Below are positions 30,036 through 40,340 of a stretch of 64,000 bases of DNA, piece after piece (position 1 is the first letter of the stretch; each line of letters starts with the position of its first letter). A program made the translations under genes and the position numbers. The notes under the pieces are model-generated. The model did not search any database. It was not told where the DNA came from and was given only the letters and a program-made list of their open reading frames with translations. Origin of the DNA: Zygnema cylindricum (taxonomy: Eukaryota > Streptophyta > Zygnematophyceae > Zygnematales > Zygnemataceae); contig JBBHKE010003067.1 of assembly GCA_037447655.1 (NCBI GenBank), positions 86,159 through 150,158 of the forward strand, in the 5' to 3' direction.

Positions 30036-30623
30036 TTAAAGCTTCATTGCGGCAAGCGAGATTTCTTTAGCGGAAGGATTGATCTCCTTGATAGCCTGTC
30101 CTGCAATCCTATCATCAAAGGCAGTCTGCCCCGTGGGTCCAAACGAGTTTCGGACCGCGATGAAGTGTTTGGTTGCCATAGACAGGAGATCAATGGTTGA
30201 TAGTTTTGTCTTTTGACAGAGGCTCGACAATCTGTTGAAAAGAGTCAACGGAGTCTCACTCTTTTGGCAACATAATTTCGTAAATTACTTCATAGCCGAT
30301 TCATTTCTTTGTGTGTAAAGGAGTCTCCAGTGGTTCAAAAGAGTGGTACAAGGTGTAGGATCTGCAACCATCCGAGTGGCTGCTCTCGCTGTCTGGATTG
30401 CCTGAAGCTGGTTGACATAGGCTTGACCTTTTGCCTGCAGTTTCATGTCATCTGTGAAGGCAATTGTGACAAGAGCGGTTGCACCTACAGCCAAGTCCGC
30501 TTCTGCTTGCAAGACTGCCTCATCGAGGATCGGGTCTGAAATCTTGATGCTGAGAGCCATCAAGAGAGGTTGTCGCTCTTTGTAATCTTCTAAAGCGCCA
30601 CCAGCAAGATAATTCACCATCAT
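30036..30623 (-). pseudogene. gag: Ty3 Gag capsid-like region
   Basis: Minus-strand ORFs of 112 and 70 codons (30285-30623, 30036-30248) encode helical, alanine-rich sequence (AEADLAVGATALVTIAFTDDMKL, then TALFNRLSSLCQKTKLSTIDL-like order). Position between a proline-rich N-terminus and the knuckles suggests capsid. Assignment rests on position and helical character only. Confidence 0.55.
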
Positions 30624-30718
30624 TGGGAAGAGGGTAGTTTCGAAGTCATCTAGAATTGCTCCCCCCTATACTTGTTTATTTCAGATTGTGTGAAAGATTT
30701 CCACAATATTTCGAAATC

Positions 30719-31640
30719 TCAGAACGCGATCCCCGAAATGTCCCATGTAAAAATCGTAACGTCACCCGTTTTCTCTTCCTCCGTGAGGTTGGTGAGCTGG
30801 GTCGAGGAAAGCCGAGTGGGACTGACAAATTGAACCAGTGAAATGACCCTTATATCTGCGTCTTCTAGCTCGCGGCCGCCTCCTCGTGCGGTAAAAAGAG
30901 CTGCTCGGTGACAGATGGGCCCTCCCTTTGCTGACGAAGTTCCCGTTATTGGAGATTTAGTGGAAGAACTTGTATTTCCAGCTGGTTTGCCTTTGGGAAA
31001 AGATAAAACTATCAGTTTGGGAAAAGATGTCCGAAGGTCTGCTCCTTTATACCTAGAAGAGGCCCGTTCCTCCTTGAGTACTTCCTCCACCGATGGGATG
31101 TGAAGACGTGGTTTGATCACATGAGGTCCTTGAGGGATTGGTGGCAGAGACGAAGACATAGACGGAGATGGAGACTGCGGAGACCTTGTGGGAAAAGGCG
31201 TTTGTCTTTTTGTTCGCCTCCTAGAGGTCTCTGGTGGAGGAGTTCGTGCGCTTGAAGATGGGGAACGCCGGTGAGAAGGTGAGTAGGCAGGGATGTTCGT
31301 TTTTGTAGGGTAACATAGGCAGGCCAAGCGACCCACGAACAGCTACAGCATGAGAAACGGATGGCGAAGGAGAGGTGGCCTGAGGTGGTGATGGAGGAGG
31401 AGTGGAAGAAGAGGGAAGATCAGGAGATGGACGTGGAAGTGATGGAGGAGAGGAGGCCGATCTCAATGTAATGTGTACCCTCTCGTATGGTCGCAATTCC
31501 ACCAACGCTTCTTCGCGAACGAGGTTTGTACTGTGACCAAGGTGGGAGAGCCCCGGGAGAAGCAACAAGGCTAGGTGGGTAATCTGCGCCCAAACCCTTC
31601 CCATTAAATCCTGTGTCTTTCCCCGCCTTCACGCTAAATA
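30719..31640 (-). pseudogene. gag: Ty3 Gag Pro/Ser-rich region
   Basis: Overlapping minus-strand ORFs (30719-31336 of 205 codons, 31221-31604 of 127 codons) are dominated by proline, serine and arginine (SPSPSMSSSLPPIPQGPH). A frame change near 31300 separates them. The composition suggests a disordered Gag segment. No enzymatic motif is visible. Confidence 0.5.
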
Positions 31641-32136
31641 GAGTATTCGGCCATTTGAGGCATCCTCAATGGCTGCCTTGAGCTAAAAAGGGTTCCTGGA
31701 CAAGTGATTTGGGGTGTGTCCCGGTCCCGAGAGAAGGGGTTGTCTATCCATTGAGAAGCCCACTAGACGTCCACCGCGCTTCTCTAATAAGGTTCAATTC
31801 ATGTTCCCATAAATTTCTTCTTTCTTCCTCCAATGCTTCACAGTCTACGGTGACGAGTCTGGCCCGCTCAGTAGCCTTTCTTTGTGATGTTAAAACATTT
31901 ACCAGTTACTGAGCCCTGCTAACTACCTTGGTCAAATCTGCTATTCCCCGGCCCAGAATCTCAGGATCGATAGGTCTTGTCTGCCACAATCCTCCCGGAG
32001 GTTGTAAAGTCGGGGCAGCTTTAGGAGGCTCCTTAGGAGCAACTGTAGAAGGTGGAGGGAACATCTCTTCTTTCACCACCGGGGTGAACCTGCCTTTACT
32101 GTCACGGTGATCGAATCTTTTCCCTCTCTAGGTCTC

Positions 32137-32853
32137 CTAGGAGCTGTGTCTACTAGTGCGTTCTTGGTGATGAGAGGCGGCTCGGCCACAGGGTGGTTTA
32201 CTGGAGGGCGTGTCTTGAGATTGAGCATCTTTATAAGGGGGAGTTGGTTCCCTCCAAGTTTGCTCTGGTAGGGACCGAGAGAAACTACTTTCGGAAGAGC
32301 TACTAAGAATCTCAACCACCCCTCCTACTGGCCTAACTGTTCGGGCGCGGTCGCTGCGGGTCACCCTCTGGACAAACTTTTTCTTTACCTTCAACTCGTG
32401 GAGATTGTGAAGGGCCAATAACTCTTTTCGACCCGGCCCACGAGGATATACCAAAAGCTCGGGATCTATGGGAATCTCCGCCCTGGGAACCTTAGACCTA
32501 GTATGGAACCCAACTTCGTGGAAATGTTCGGCAAATGTTTCATTATGGGCCAGACCCTTCCGGCGTGCACTAAGTGAAGACTCCTTCCTATCCTCGGCTT
32601 GGGCTCTGGCAGCCTCGGACAAAGTTGGGAAGTTCTCGGGAGAAAAGATAGGTGAAGGTGGAGGAGAGGGTTGACTCACTGGCTTTTTTGGAGGAGTCGC
32701 AACTACAACGGCGGAAGACATCATTCCCTTAAGAAACCGTTCTATGTTTAAAGGTGAGGCATAGGGGAATAATTCCTCGAGCATCTATGACTCTTCCTCC
32801 GGTACAAACATACCTTGACTATCTTGCTCATCAGATTCCATTTTTGGAGCCAT
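32137..32853 (-). pseudogene. gag: Ty3 Gag N-terminus
   Basis: The probable original start is ATG at 32853-32851 (MAPKMESDEQDSQG...), interrupted by TAG just before a second Met at 32784. From there 215 codons stay open with proline-rich and basic segments (PPKKPVSQPSPPPSPIFSPE, ELKVKKKFVQRVTRSDRARTV). It lies 160 bp inside the 5' LTR, the expected Gag position. Confidence 0.6.
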
Positions 32854-33016
32854 TTTTTTCTGAGCTACTCCCCCTCCAAACGAGTGATGACTGACGGGGG
32901 GAACTTGTCGGAACTATCCGTAACAAAAACCCAAACTCTTCCCAAGAAGATGAGGTCCTCTAAACTCAAGCACCTAACCCCTCTTAGCCAAAGGAGATAG
33001 GTGGTTGTTTCGGTAC

Positions 33017-34144
33017 TGTGACTGTTTGTTGAAATTCTAAAAAAGATTCTCTCAAAATCCACTATTCTAGTACAAAAGATTCTGGTAATCAAACCTGGAG
33101 GAAAACCAACCGAAGTCCCAAAAACGACTACTAAAAAGAGAGAACAAAGATACTTCCACTTAGAATAATGAAAGGATAAAATATAGATATGTTGTTTCAG
33201 AATTAACAATATCACCTTGCCCTAGAAAAATAGAGAATAAAGGTAGAATTCGAAATGTTAGCAAGCGAGCTCAACCTACCCCCAAAATGTAACGCGGACA
33301 ACAAGAGGAGACGGAATCTCTCCCGAAGACACCGGAACATGTAAGGCTTTCTTAAATTCTCGCTTTCCGCAACTCGGAACCGGCAAGTCCCTTCTCGGTT
33401 ACCAATCCCAAATCGTTTAAACAGGAAAGATAGTGCCAACTACCCAACAAGACTACGACTTCCACAAAAGACGGATGCAAACCAAAATGGCAATAGGGTC
33501 ACAATCACATACAAAACCAAAGTTCTTTACAAAAAAGTTTGCCGGAATTTCTAGGGTTTTTCTCAAGAGACAGTACTGAAACAGCAACTTCTCTCTTTCG
33601 CCCCAAAGTGCCTTATACAAGCAAAGTTTGTCCTACTGACGGTACCAAAGTCAAAGCAATACGAGGAGCCAATTAGCGGCCAAGAATTGTTATCGTACAA
33701 ACATAAGACAAAACATGTCGTATTACACTCAGGGCAAAGAGTTAAGCCACTACCTCTGGCTAGATTTGCAGCCAAATATCCTTCTATGATACATTTTTGA
33801 GCAACAAAGTTCTGAATTGACGTGAAACGCCTAACTTTAACTCAAAGTAATAAATACTCAACCCGGCTGGTGTACGTGAACTAACATCCTACACACATCC
33901 AACAGCAAAATCTACAACACTATCCCAAAAGTTACGTGGCGTTCCACAATGTAGCTTCCAAAGGGACAAGTGGCAACTAGTCACATGTAACAGAATGGTA
34001 ATCTTTGAAACGAAATAACTCCGTCGTAAGGCCTCTGTTAGACACGAAATAAAGTGTATTCCGCTTTGTTTAGAAAATAGAAAAAACTTGTCCGGCTGGG
34101 TACACTCTTTCCTAAGAACTCCGTTGACCGTACAGGGGAGAAAG
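33017..34144 (-). repeat. Ty3 LTR, 5' copy (right), truncated
   Basis: 1128 bp matching 13111-14246. It is cut at GAAAG (34140-34144) by the LTR at 34145, so its outer end is not seen here. Confidence 0.75.
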
Positions 34145-34833
34145 TGTTGTTGTACAACCACCGGTGCAGGTGGAGAAGCAGCAGTAGTAGTAGAAGTAGA
34201 TATGATACACTCTCAGAAGCTATCAAAAATCCTACCAAACAGCTGTTCTTAAGTGCTCACCAATTCATTTACAAGCATCCAAACCTCACAAATCCCTATC
34301 AGAATATAGAGTAGCATAAACACTGATAACTCCTAAAGTTTAAGCACAATTGACTTGACAACACTCAAGATATCATACTCAGAAGTTTCCCAAAAACTGT
34401 TTGCAGTTTTACTACTTGGAAGTCTAGATACATAATATGTTCTGAGTCCTAAGTCTTATACTTGTGTTGAACTGGCAACACCAGTGTACTTGAGAGGAAT
34501 GTTAAACCACCAAGCTACCACTAATCTGTCTAGCTACCACTAAGCTATCACTAAGGTACCACTGAGTTACCCACTAAGTTGTGTAGAATCGTATCTATCG
34601 CAATTGCTCTATCGTGTACATAATCACAATAAGAATATCAGACGCTGCGTTGTCCGTACGGACCATATCAAATACAATCATGGTTACGTTGTCCTGTGTA
34701 TGTAGCTTCGCTGCTGCGCTGCTCTGCTACTGCGCTGCTCTGCTGCTGCGCTGCTCTGCTGCTGCGCTGCTCTGCTCTATAGCAGCTACGCTGCTGCTGT
34801 GCTCTAAGACTGAAAGCTTTCCAAAAGACAACA
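34145..34833 (-). repeat. Copia-A-related LTR (689 bp), inserted in the Ty3 LTR
   Basis: The segment begins TGTTG and ends CAACA. In minus orientation it starts TGTTGTCTTTTGGAAAGCTT, close to the Copia-A LTR head, and is preceded by the Copia-A-type PPT TTTAGGGGAG (plus-strand 34834-34846). About 120 bp of decayed internal 3' end follow to 34953, where sequence switches to a Copia-C gag start. It is therefore the 3' end of a truncated element, not a solo LTR. Confidence 0.8.
34700..34800. repeat. GCTGCGCTGCTCTGCT minisatellite
   Basis: Several imperfect ~16-bp units of CTGCTGCGCTGCTCTG lie inside the 689-bp LTR. The Copia-A LTR lacks them, so the expansion happened in this lineage. Confidence 0.85.
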
Positions 34834-34953
34834 CTCCCCTAAAGCTTTAGACTGAGTATACCGTCGCAACTGCGGTGACAAACTAGAGCAGCTTTGCAAC
34901 ATAGCAGTATAGCAATTAGCAAGTCACCCAGTCCCACTACATCTCAAAGTTGG

Positions 34954-35012
34954 ACTTAGCTATGAACCCAGATCCATTGAACGTGGGTACCCTAGAGGGT
35001 GGGCCCATAACC
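34954..35012 (-). pseudogene. Copia-C gag start and PBS remnant
   Basis: 59 bp match the beginning of the Copia-C internal region, including the PBS complement GGTGGGCCCATAACC at 34998-35012. It shows that the LTR at 35013-36059 once served as the 5' LTR of a further element to the left, now truncated. Confidence 0.85.
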
Positions 35013-36059
35013 TGCAATTCTGTGTCCTCCATTGGACTACAGAATACAGGAAGCCTCTAGATAGTGATTAACTAACCCACTAGCAATGGAAACCACTGCT
35101 ACTGAAGTCGACAAGCACACAACTTGACTGCACCCCTGTGTACCGTGGACTCCCTTGAGTCTGTAGAAAAAGAAATCTCTGAAAACGCCCAACCACACGA
35201 TAAGTTATAGCGTGGCAAAAATGCCAATTTTATACAAACTTTGAGAGAGAGAGAAGACTATCTACCTAATTTTTCTAAAGTCCTAGTTTTTCCTAGTTCT
35301 CTCTCACAGCTCCTATCTACTGCCTAAACAAACCAATCGCAACAGTGTATAGTACATGAAAGTACTACTGCCGATGTACTTTTTGTACGTCCTTTGTACG
35401 ACAAGGTCATTAAGCGGACGCGTGTCCATTTTCCACTCGTCCGTACGTTCCTCAAAATTCCCGCGACCGAATGATGTCTCTCCACATGGCGCCAGGTCAT
35501 GCCACGTCACTAAATGCCAAAGTGACCATTCCGGGATTTCGGCGATGATGTGTGCCGTTAGTTTTGACGCGAAATTTAATCTCAGCCGTAATAAATTGCG
35601 TGATATTTGTTTTGCTGTCGAAACAAAATGCGCGATATCCATTTCAAATGAGTACAGTACTTCGTACTTTGTAAAACTGTATCTATGCGTGGCGTAAAGA
35701 GTTTCAGTTAAATCATTTCTGTATAACACAATAGTTTAAATACTAATGAAACCCTATATCTCTTAGCGGACTTCTACGACAGATTAGTTAGAGCTAACGG
35801 CTACGCCGCGCTCTGCCGGTCGGGGGTTCGAGTCCTGCTGGACTCAACCTTTTGTTGAGAGTGACTGAAGTCACTTTTTAGTCCTTCCTATGGAGCTGAG
35901 GCAGCCATGGCTCTATTGCTCTCTCTCTCTCCTTCAGTGACTACTACAAGTATGGGGGCGAGAGAGAAGAGATAGAGGCAGTCTGCCTACATTTTCTTTA
36001 CATATTTTCCGCTAATTAATTTAGACCTAGAAAATACAATAAAACTACTTATTTCAACA
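35013..36059 (-). repeat. Copia-C LTR 1
   Basis: 1047 bp. In minus orientation it starts TGTTGAAATAAG and ends GACACAGAATTGCA. It carries TATAAA on the minus strand (35229-35234), a tRNA-like block on the plus strand (35766-35852) and the Gag ATG near its end. Purine tract AATGGGAG (minus) follows at 36060. Confidence 0.92.
35766..35852 (+). other. tRNA-like block antisense to the Copia-C LTR
   Basis: The plus strand contains TTAGAGCTAACGGCTACG (D-arm/A-box-like) and GGTTCGAGTCC (35825-35835), an exact match to the Pol III B-box consensus GGTTCGANTCC. A hairpin CTCAAC/GTTGAG follows. Equivalents occur at about 42200, 47590, 57000 and 62345. No complete cloverleaf can be drawn, so it is tRNA-derived rather than a tRNA gene. 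Confidence 0.6.
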
Positions 36060-36770
36060 CTCCCATTATTTTCTAGTCTAATTTTAACTTTTCTTTTAAA
36101 CCACATTTTTCCTTACAATATTTTGATTCTGGAGAGAGCACCGATTTGGTCATCATGTCAGCCACCATTTCCTCATCAGATGTATATACAAGATTGAATA
36201 TATTATTCTCCACTTTTTCTCTTACAAAACTTAATCTTATGTCCATATGTTTAGCCTTAAAATGATGTTTTGGATTGGCTACAATTGCTATGGCTGCTTG
36301 ATTATCACAAAATACTTCATGCACTCCCTCCTTCATATACCCCAGTTCTTGCAGCAAGGACTTGACCCACATCAACTCTTTCACAGCAGAACAAGAGGCC
36401 ATGTACTCAGCCTCCATAGTGGACAGAGCAACCACCTTTTGTTGCTTACTGCTCCAACAGCAAGCACCTTCCCCAACATACAACACATACCCAGAAGTGC
36501 ACCGTCTCATAGGTGCGTCCCCATAACTGGCGTCACTCGAAGTAGTGATGTCAGTGTGCTCCCCTCCCAAATGCAATCATAACTCTCTAGTTCCCACCAG
36601 ATATCTCATGACTCTTTAAGTTGCCTCCTAGTCTCTCTTCCTTGAATCATTAAGACTCCTACTGAGTACTCCAACTGCTGCCGCTATGTCCGGTCTGGTA
36701 CAGTTCATAAAACAAATTAAACTTCCTACGACCTGTCTATAAGGGATAGATTTCATAAATTATCTTTCCT
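36060..36770 (-). pseudogene. Copia-C1 RNase H
   Basis: The minus strand carries the copia RNase H: DITTSSDASYGD, STMEAEYMA, EVFCDNQAAIAI and the MMTK tail (36073-36576, 167 codons open). The catalytic acids are present here. Beyond 36576 a frame break and stops precede the RT tail. Confidence 0.88.
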
Positions 36771-36779
36771 CTGCACTCA

Positions 36780-37600
36780 TCTAATCGTCTAAGATCATCA
36801 CTCCTCCTTCTACACTCCCATCACTTTCTTTTTTCAAGTCCATGGGAGTGGTACAACTGTTAGCATTTTCCATCTGAAATTTCTTAAGCATATTACCTAT
36901 TGCTTCTTTTTGAGTAAGTATGATAATCTTCTTCCCCCTATCTCTCTCCATTTGAATCCCCAAAATATATTTTGCCTCCCCTAAATCTTTTATATCAAAT
37001 CTACTTCTAAGATCTTTCTTTAACTTATTGATATTTTCCAAAGATTTACTCAACACAAGCAAATCATCCATATAAACTGCAATAAAAATCACACCATTCT
37101 CATCTTCAAACAAATAGATAGAATGGTCAGAGCTGATACGGATATATCCTAGACCGATAAGAAACTCATATAGTTTCTTATTCCACTGTCGGGGAGCCTG
37201 CTTCAATCCATATAAGGATTTTATGAGCCTGTAGACTTTGCTCTCTTCTCCTTCTTCCACGAACCCCTCGGTTTGTCTCATGAAAATATCTTCCTCTTAC
37301 TCACCATTAAGAAAGGCAGTCTTAATGTCCATCTGGTGAATCTCCATGTCTTCCGCTGCTGCCAGACTGAGGAGAATCCTTACTGATGGGAACCGAACAA
37401 CTGGAGCAAAGGTCTCCTCATAGTCAATCCTCTTCTTTTGGGTGAACCCCTTCGCTACCAATCGAGCCTTATTTCTCTCAATGGTATTATCTGGGTTCAG
37501 TTTTAGTTTAAATACCCATTTACACCCAATAGGTTTTCTGTGTGGAGGACAATCAGCTAGTTCGCAAGTGTTAGCTTCCATAATAGAAGCCATCTCATCA
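36780..37600 (-). pseudogene. Copia-C1 reverse transcriptase
   Basis: Two adjacent minus-strand ORFs cover RT. 37297-37593 has [22 protein letters not shown]. 36781-37281 has [25 protein letters not shown] and DLGEAKYILGIQ. The active site reads YMDD rather than YVDD. A frame break near 37285 splits the domain. Confidence 0.88.
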
Positions 37601-39070
37601 TTTATGGCTCTAATCCATCTTTTTTCTCTAAACCATTCACTGCCTCCGAGAAAGACTGAGGCTCATCTGGGTGAGATAGCTTAGTTACCTTATGAACGGC
37701 TTGTTTTCCCTATATCGTTTTGCTGCTCCTCCCACCTCCTTCAAACTCCGAAGCTGGAATGGATGGAAGTCTAGATTTCTTCTCACTGTCTCATCGGCTC
37801 CCTTGTCCATGGAAGCTGGTTCTAGTCCCGCCTCTTCTATCTCCTCGAATTCCATAGGAGTATGTGAGGTTTCCGGTGAGTCTCTTGTATCTTAGATCTC
37901 CCCTGAATCTGCAATCACGGTTTCACTCATGTCTGTTTCGGCTAAGACCGAGTTCTTCTCACTTTTCGACTGAAATCTGTTTCTTATCTTCTTTGTATAT
38001 TTGAAGGGGTTAAATGACTTCCCCCTAAATCCTTCATATCAAATCTGCTTCTAAGATCTGTCTTTAACTTATTGATCTTTTCGAAGGATTTACTAAACAC
38101 AAGCAGATCATCCACATAAATTGCAATAAAAATGACACCATTCTCATCCTCAAACATATAGATAGAATGGTCAGAGCTGATACGGATATATCCCAGACTG
38201 GTAAGTAACTCATCTAAATTCTTATTCTACTGTCGGGAAGCTTGCTTCTACCCATATAAGGACATTATGAGCCTGCAGACTTTGCTCTCTTCTCCTTCTT
38301 CCACTAACTCCTCAGGTTGTCTCATGAAAATTTCTTCCTCTAACTCACCATTGAGAAAAACAGTCTTAATGTCCATCTGATGTATCTCCATGTCTTCCGC
38401 TGCTGCCAGACTGAGGAGAATCCTTACTGATGGGAACCGAACAACTGGAGCAAAGGTCTCCTCATAGTCAATCCCCTCCTTTTGGGTGAACCCTTTCGCT
38501 ACCAATCGAGCCTTATATCTCTCAATGGTATTATCTGGGTTCAGTTTTAGTTTAAATACCTATTTACACCCAATAGGTTTTCTGTCTGGAGGACAATCCG
38601 CTAGTTCCCAAGTATTTGCTTCCATGATAGAAGCCATCTCATCATTAATGGCTCTAATCCATCTTTCTTTCTCAGGACTATTCACTGCCTCAGAGAAAGA
38701 CTGAGGCTCATCAGGGTGAGATAGCTTAGTTACTTTATGAGCGGCTTGTTATTCCTGTAATCTTTTGCTGCTCCTCTTTCCTCCTTCAAACTCCGAAGCT
38801 GGAATGGATGGAAGTCTTGGATTTCTTCTCACTGTCTCATCGGCTCCCTTGTCCATAGAAACCGGTCCTTGTCTCGCTTGTTCTATCTCCTCGAAGTCCA
38901 TAGGAGTATGTGAGGTTTCTGGTGAGTCTCGTGTATCTTGGATCTCCCCAGAATCTGTCATCACGATTTCACTCATGTCCCTTTCGGGAACGATCGAGTT
39001 CTCCTCACTTTGGGACTCAAATCTGATTCTTATCTTCTTTGTATATGTGAAGGGGTCAAATGACTTCCCT
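36981..39070 (-). repeat. 1045-bp internal tandem duplication in Copia-C1
   Basis: 36981-38025 and 38026-39070 are direct repeats with a constant offset of 1045. Each spans from the integrase-RT linker to the RT palm end. The junction at about 38020-38026 joins GACTTCCCC (linker) to CCTAAATC (RT) at a short TCCCC microhomology. The duplicate RT piece includes an open stretch at 38248-38505. Confidence 0.9.
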
Positions 39071-39999
39071 TCATCCATGACAACTAAGTGTTTGACCAGA
39101 ATGATATCTTTTTTTGCTAAGTAATAGACTGTATATCCAATAACATCCTCATCATATCCTACAAAGTATCCAGGTTTTCCCTTAGCATCTAGTTTCCAGT
39201 TTTTCATATCCGTGTCAAGACTGTAAACTTGGCTACCGAATACTTTAAGGTGTGAGATATCTGGTTTCTTTCCAACCCATCTCTCATAAGGTGTCACTCC
39301 TTTTACAGCTGAGGTAAGAACTCTATTCTTAATGTAGTTGGCAGAGTTCATTGCTTGTGCCCAAAATCTCTTTCATATTTTCTTGTCTGCCAACATACTG
39401 CATGTACTATCTCCTAGTGTTCGATTCAACCTCTCAGCTACCCCATTTTTTTCCGGGTTATATGGTATAGTTTTCTGTTGATGCACTCCCTCATCTCTCA
39501 GATATTCCTTAAACTCGTTAGAGGTATATTCCCCCCCATTATCACTCCTTATCCTCTTAATGGGGGCTTCATGCAACTTCTCATTCCAAGCTTTATATTC
39601 TTTGAAGTAAGTTGATGCTTCAGACTTTATTTTCAGAAAGTAGACTCTAGAGTATCTAGACCAGTCATCAGTTATTGTCATCATAAACCTCTTTCCTCCA
39701 ACCGAAGGTACTTTTGCGGGTCCCCAAATATCTGTGTGGACCAAATCTAGCACTTTCTCACCTCCATATGTGGCGGCTTTGGGAAAGGGAAGTCTGTGAG
39801 CCTTTCCTTGAGCACAACCACTACAATCATCCATCATTTCATTATCCCCAAACTGAATGCCATCTACTACCCCAAGCTTTTTCATTTCCCTCAACATATC
39901 AAAATGCACATGCCCCAACCGCTTATGCCAAATCATCACCTTAGGAACACCAACATAATAAGCATTCTTCTTTTCATTACTCAGGTTAAGCCTAAACAT
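38749..39999 (-). pseudogene. Copia-C1 integrase
   Basis: Minus-strand ORFs 39373-39999 (208 codons) and 38749-39351 (200 codons). The first carries IWHKRLGHVHFD, CSGCAQGK, VHTDIWGP, RSDNGGEYTS and NGVAERLNRT, so zinc and catalytic residues are all present. The second has the C-terminal GKKPDISHLKVFGS and the acidic linker. They are split by a frame break near 39360. Confidence 0.9.
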
Positions 40000-40340
40000 T
40001 CTTTGGCTACCCTTATCTGCCGTGAAGTAAACTTCATCCCATACTTAGCTGTAAAGACTCCCTTTCTGGTGAAGGTATCAAATTCTTTGTCATCTAACAC
40101 AGACGTAGACACAAGATTTTTACTCAGCTGAGGAATGTAGAGTACATCTGAGAATGTAAGTATAGAAGTCATACCCTCCACTAAGACTTTCAAATCTATT
40201 GATCCCACTACATCTGTAGTAACCACTCTCCCATCGCCATACTCTATTTCTACAGTAGGGATCTTTCTTAGCTTAGTGAAGTGTTCTTTATCACGACACA
40301 TATGCATGGATGCACCTGAGTCGATGATCTATCCTTCATG
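39981..40340 (-). pseudogene. Copia-C1 protease
   Basis: Minus strand: an active-site DSGAS coding stretch at about 40305-40325 preceded by an in-frame TAG at the expected Trp, then LRKIPTVEIEYGDGRVVTT and LSKNLVSTSVLDD. A 1-nt loss near 40040 breaks the frame after GVFTAKYG. Confidence 0.85.

Larger units (their letters stand above)
13111..34144 (-). mobile_element. Large Ty3/gypsy element, inactivated and carrying nested insertions
   Basis: LTR-like repeats at 13111-14246 and 33017-34144 enclose, on the minus strand from right to left, gag (32853 down to ~28600), protease (~28300), RT start (22703-21533), RT end (17214-16640), RNase H (16590-15938) and integrase (15900-14600). That is the Ty3 order, protease-RT-RNase H-integrase. 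Removing the two Copia-B insertions leaves about 12.3 kb. Both insertions lie in or before RT and carry target duplications. Defects include YIDN in place of YIDD, a protease DTRA motif, and many frameshifts. Confidence 0.85.

Noticed and set aside
34614-34850. 78-codon plus-strand ORF rich in Ala, Leu and Cys
   Set aside because: It is a translation of the CTG-rich minisatellite in the LTR at 34145-34833.
35766-35852. Functional tRNA gene
   Set aside because: A B-box and D-arm-like sequence are present, but no acceptor stem or complete cloverleaf can be formed, and the copies lie in LTRs.
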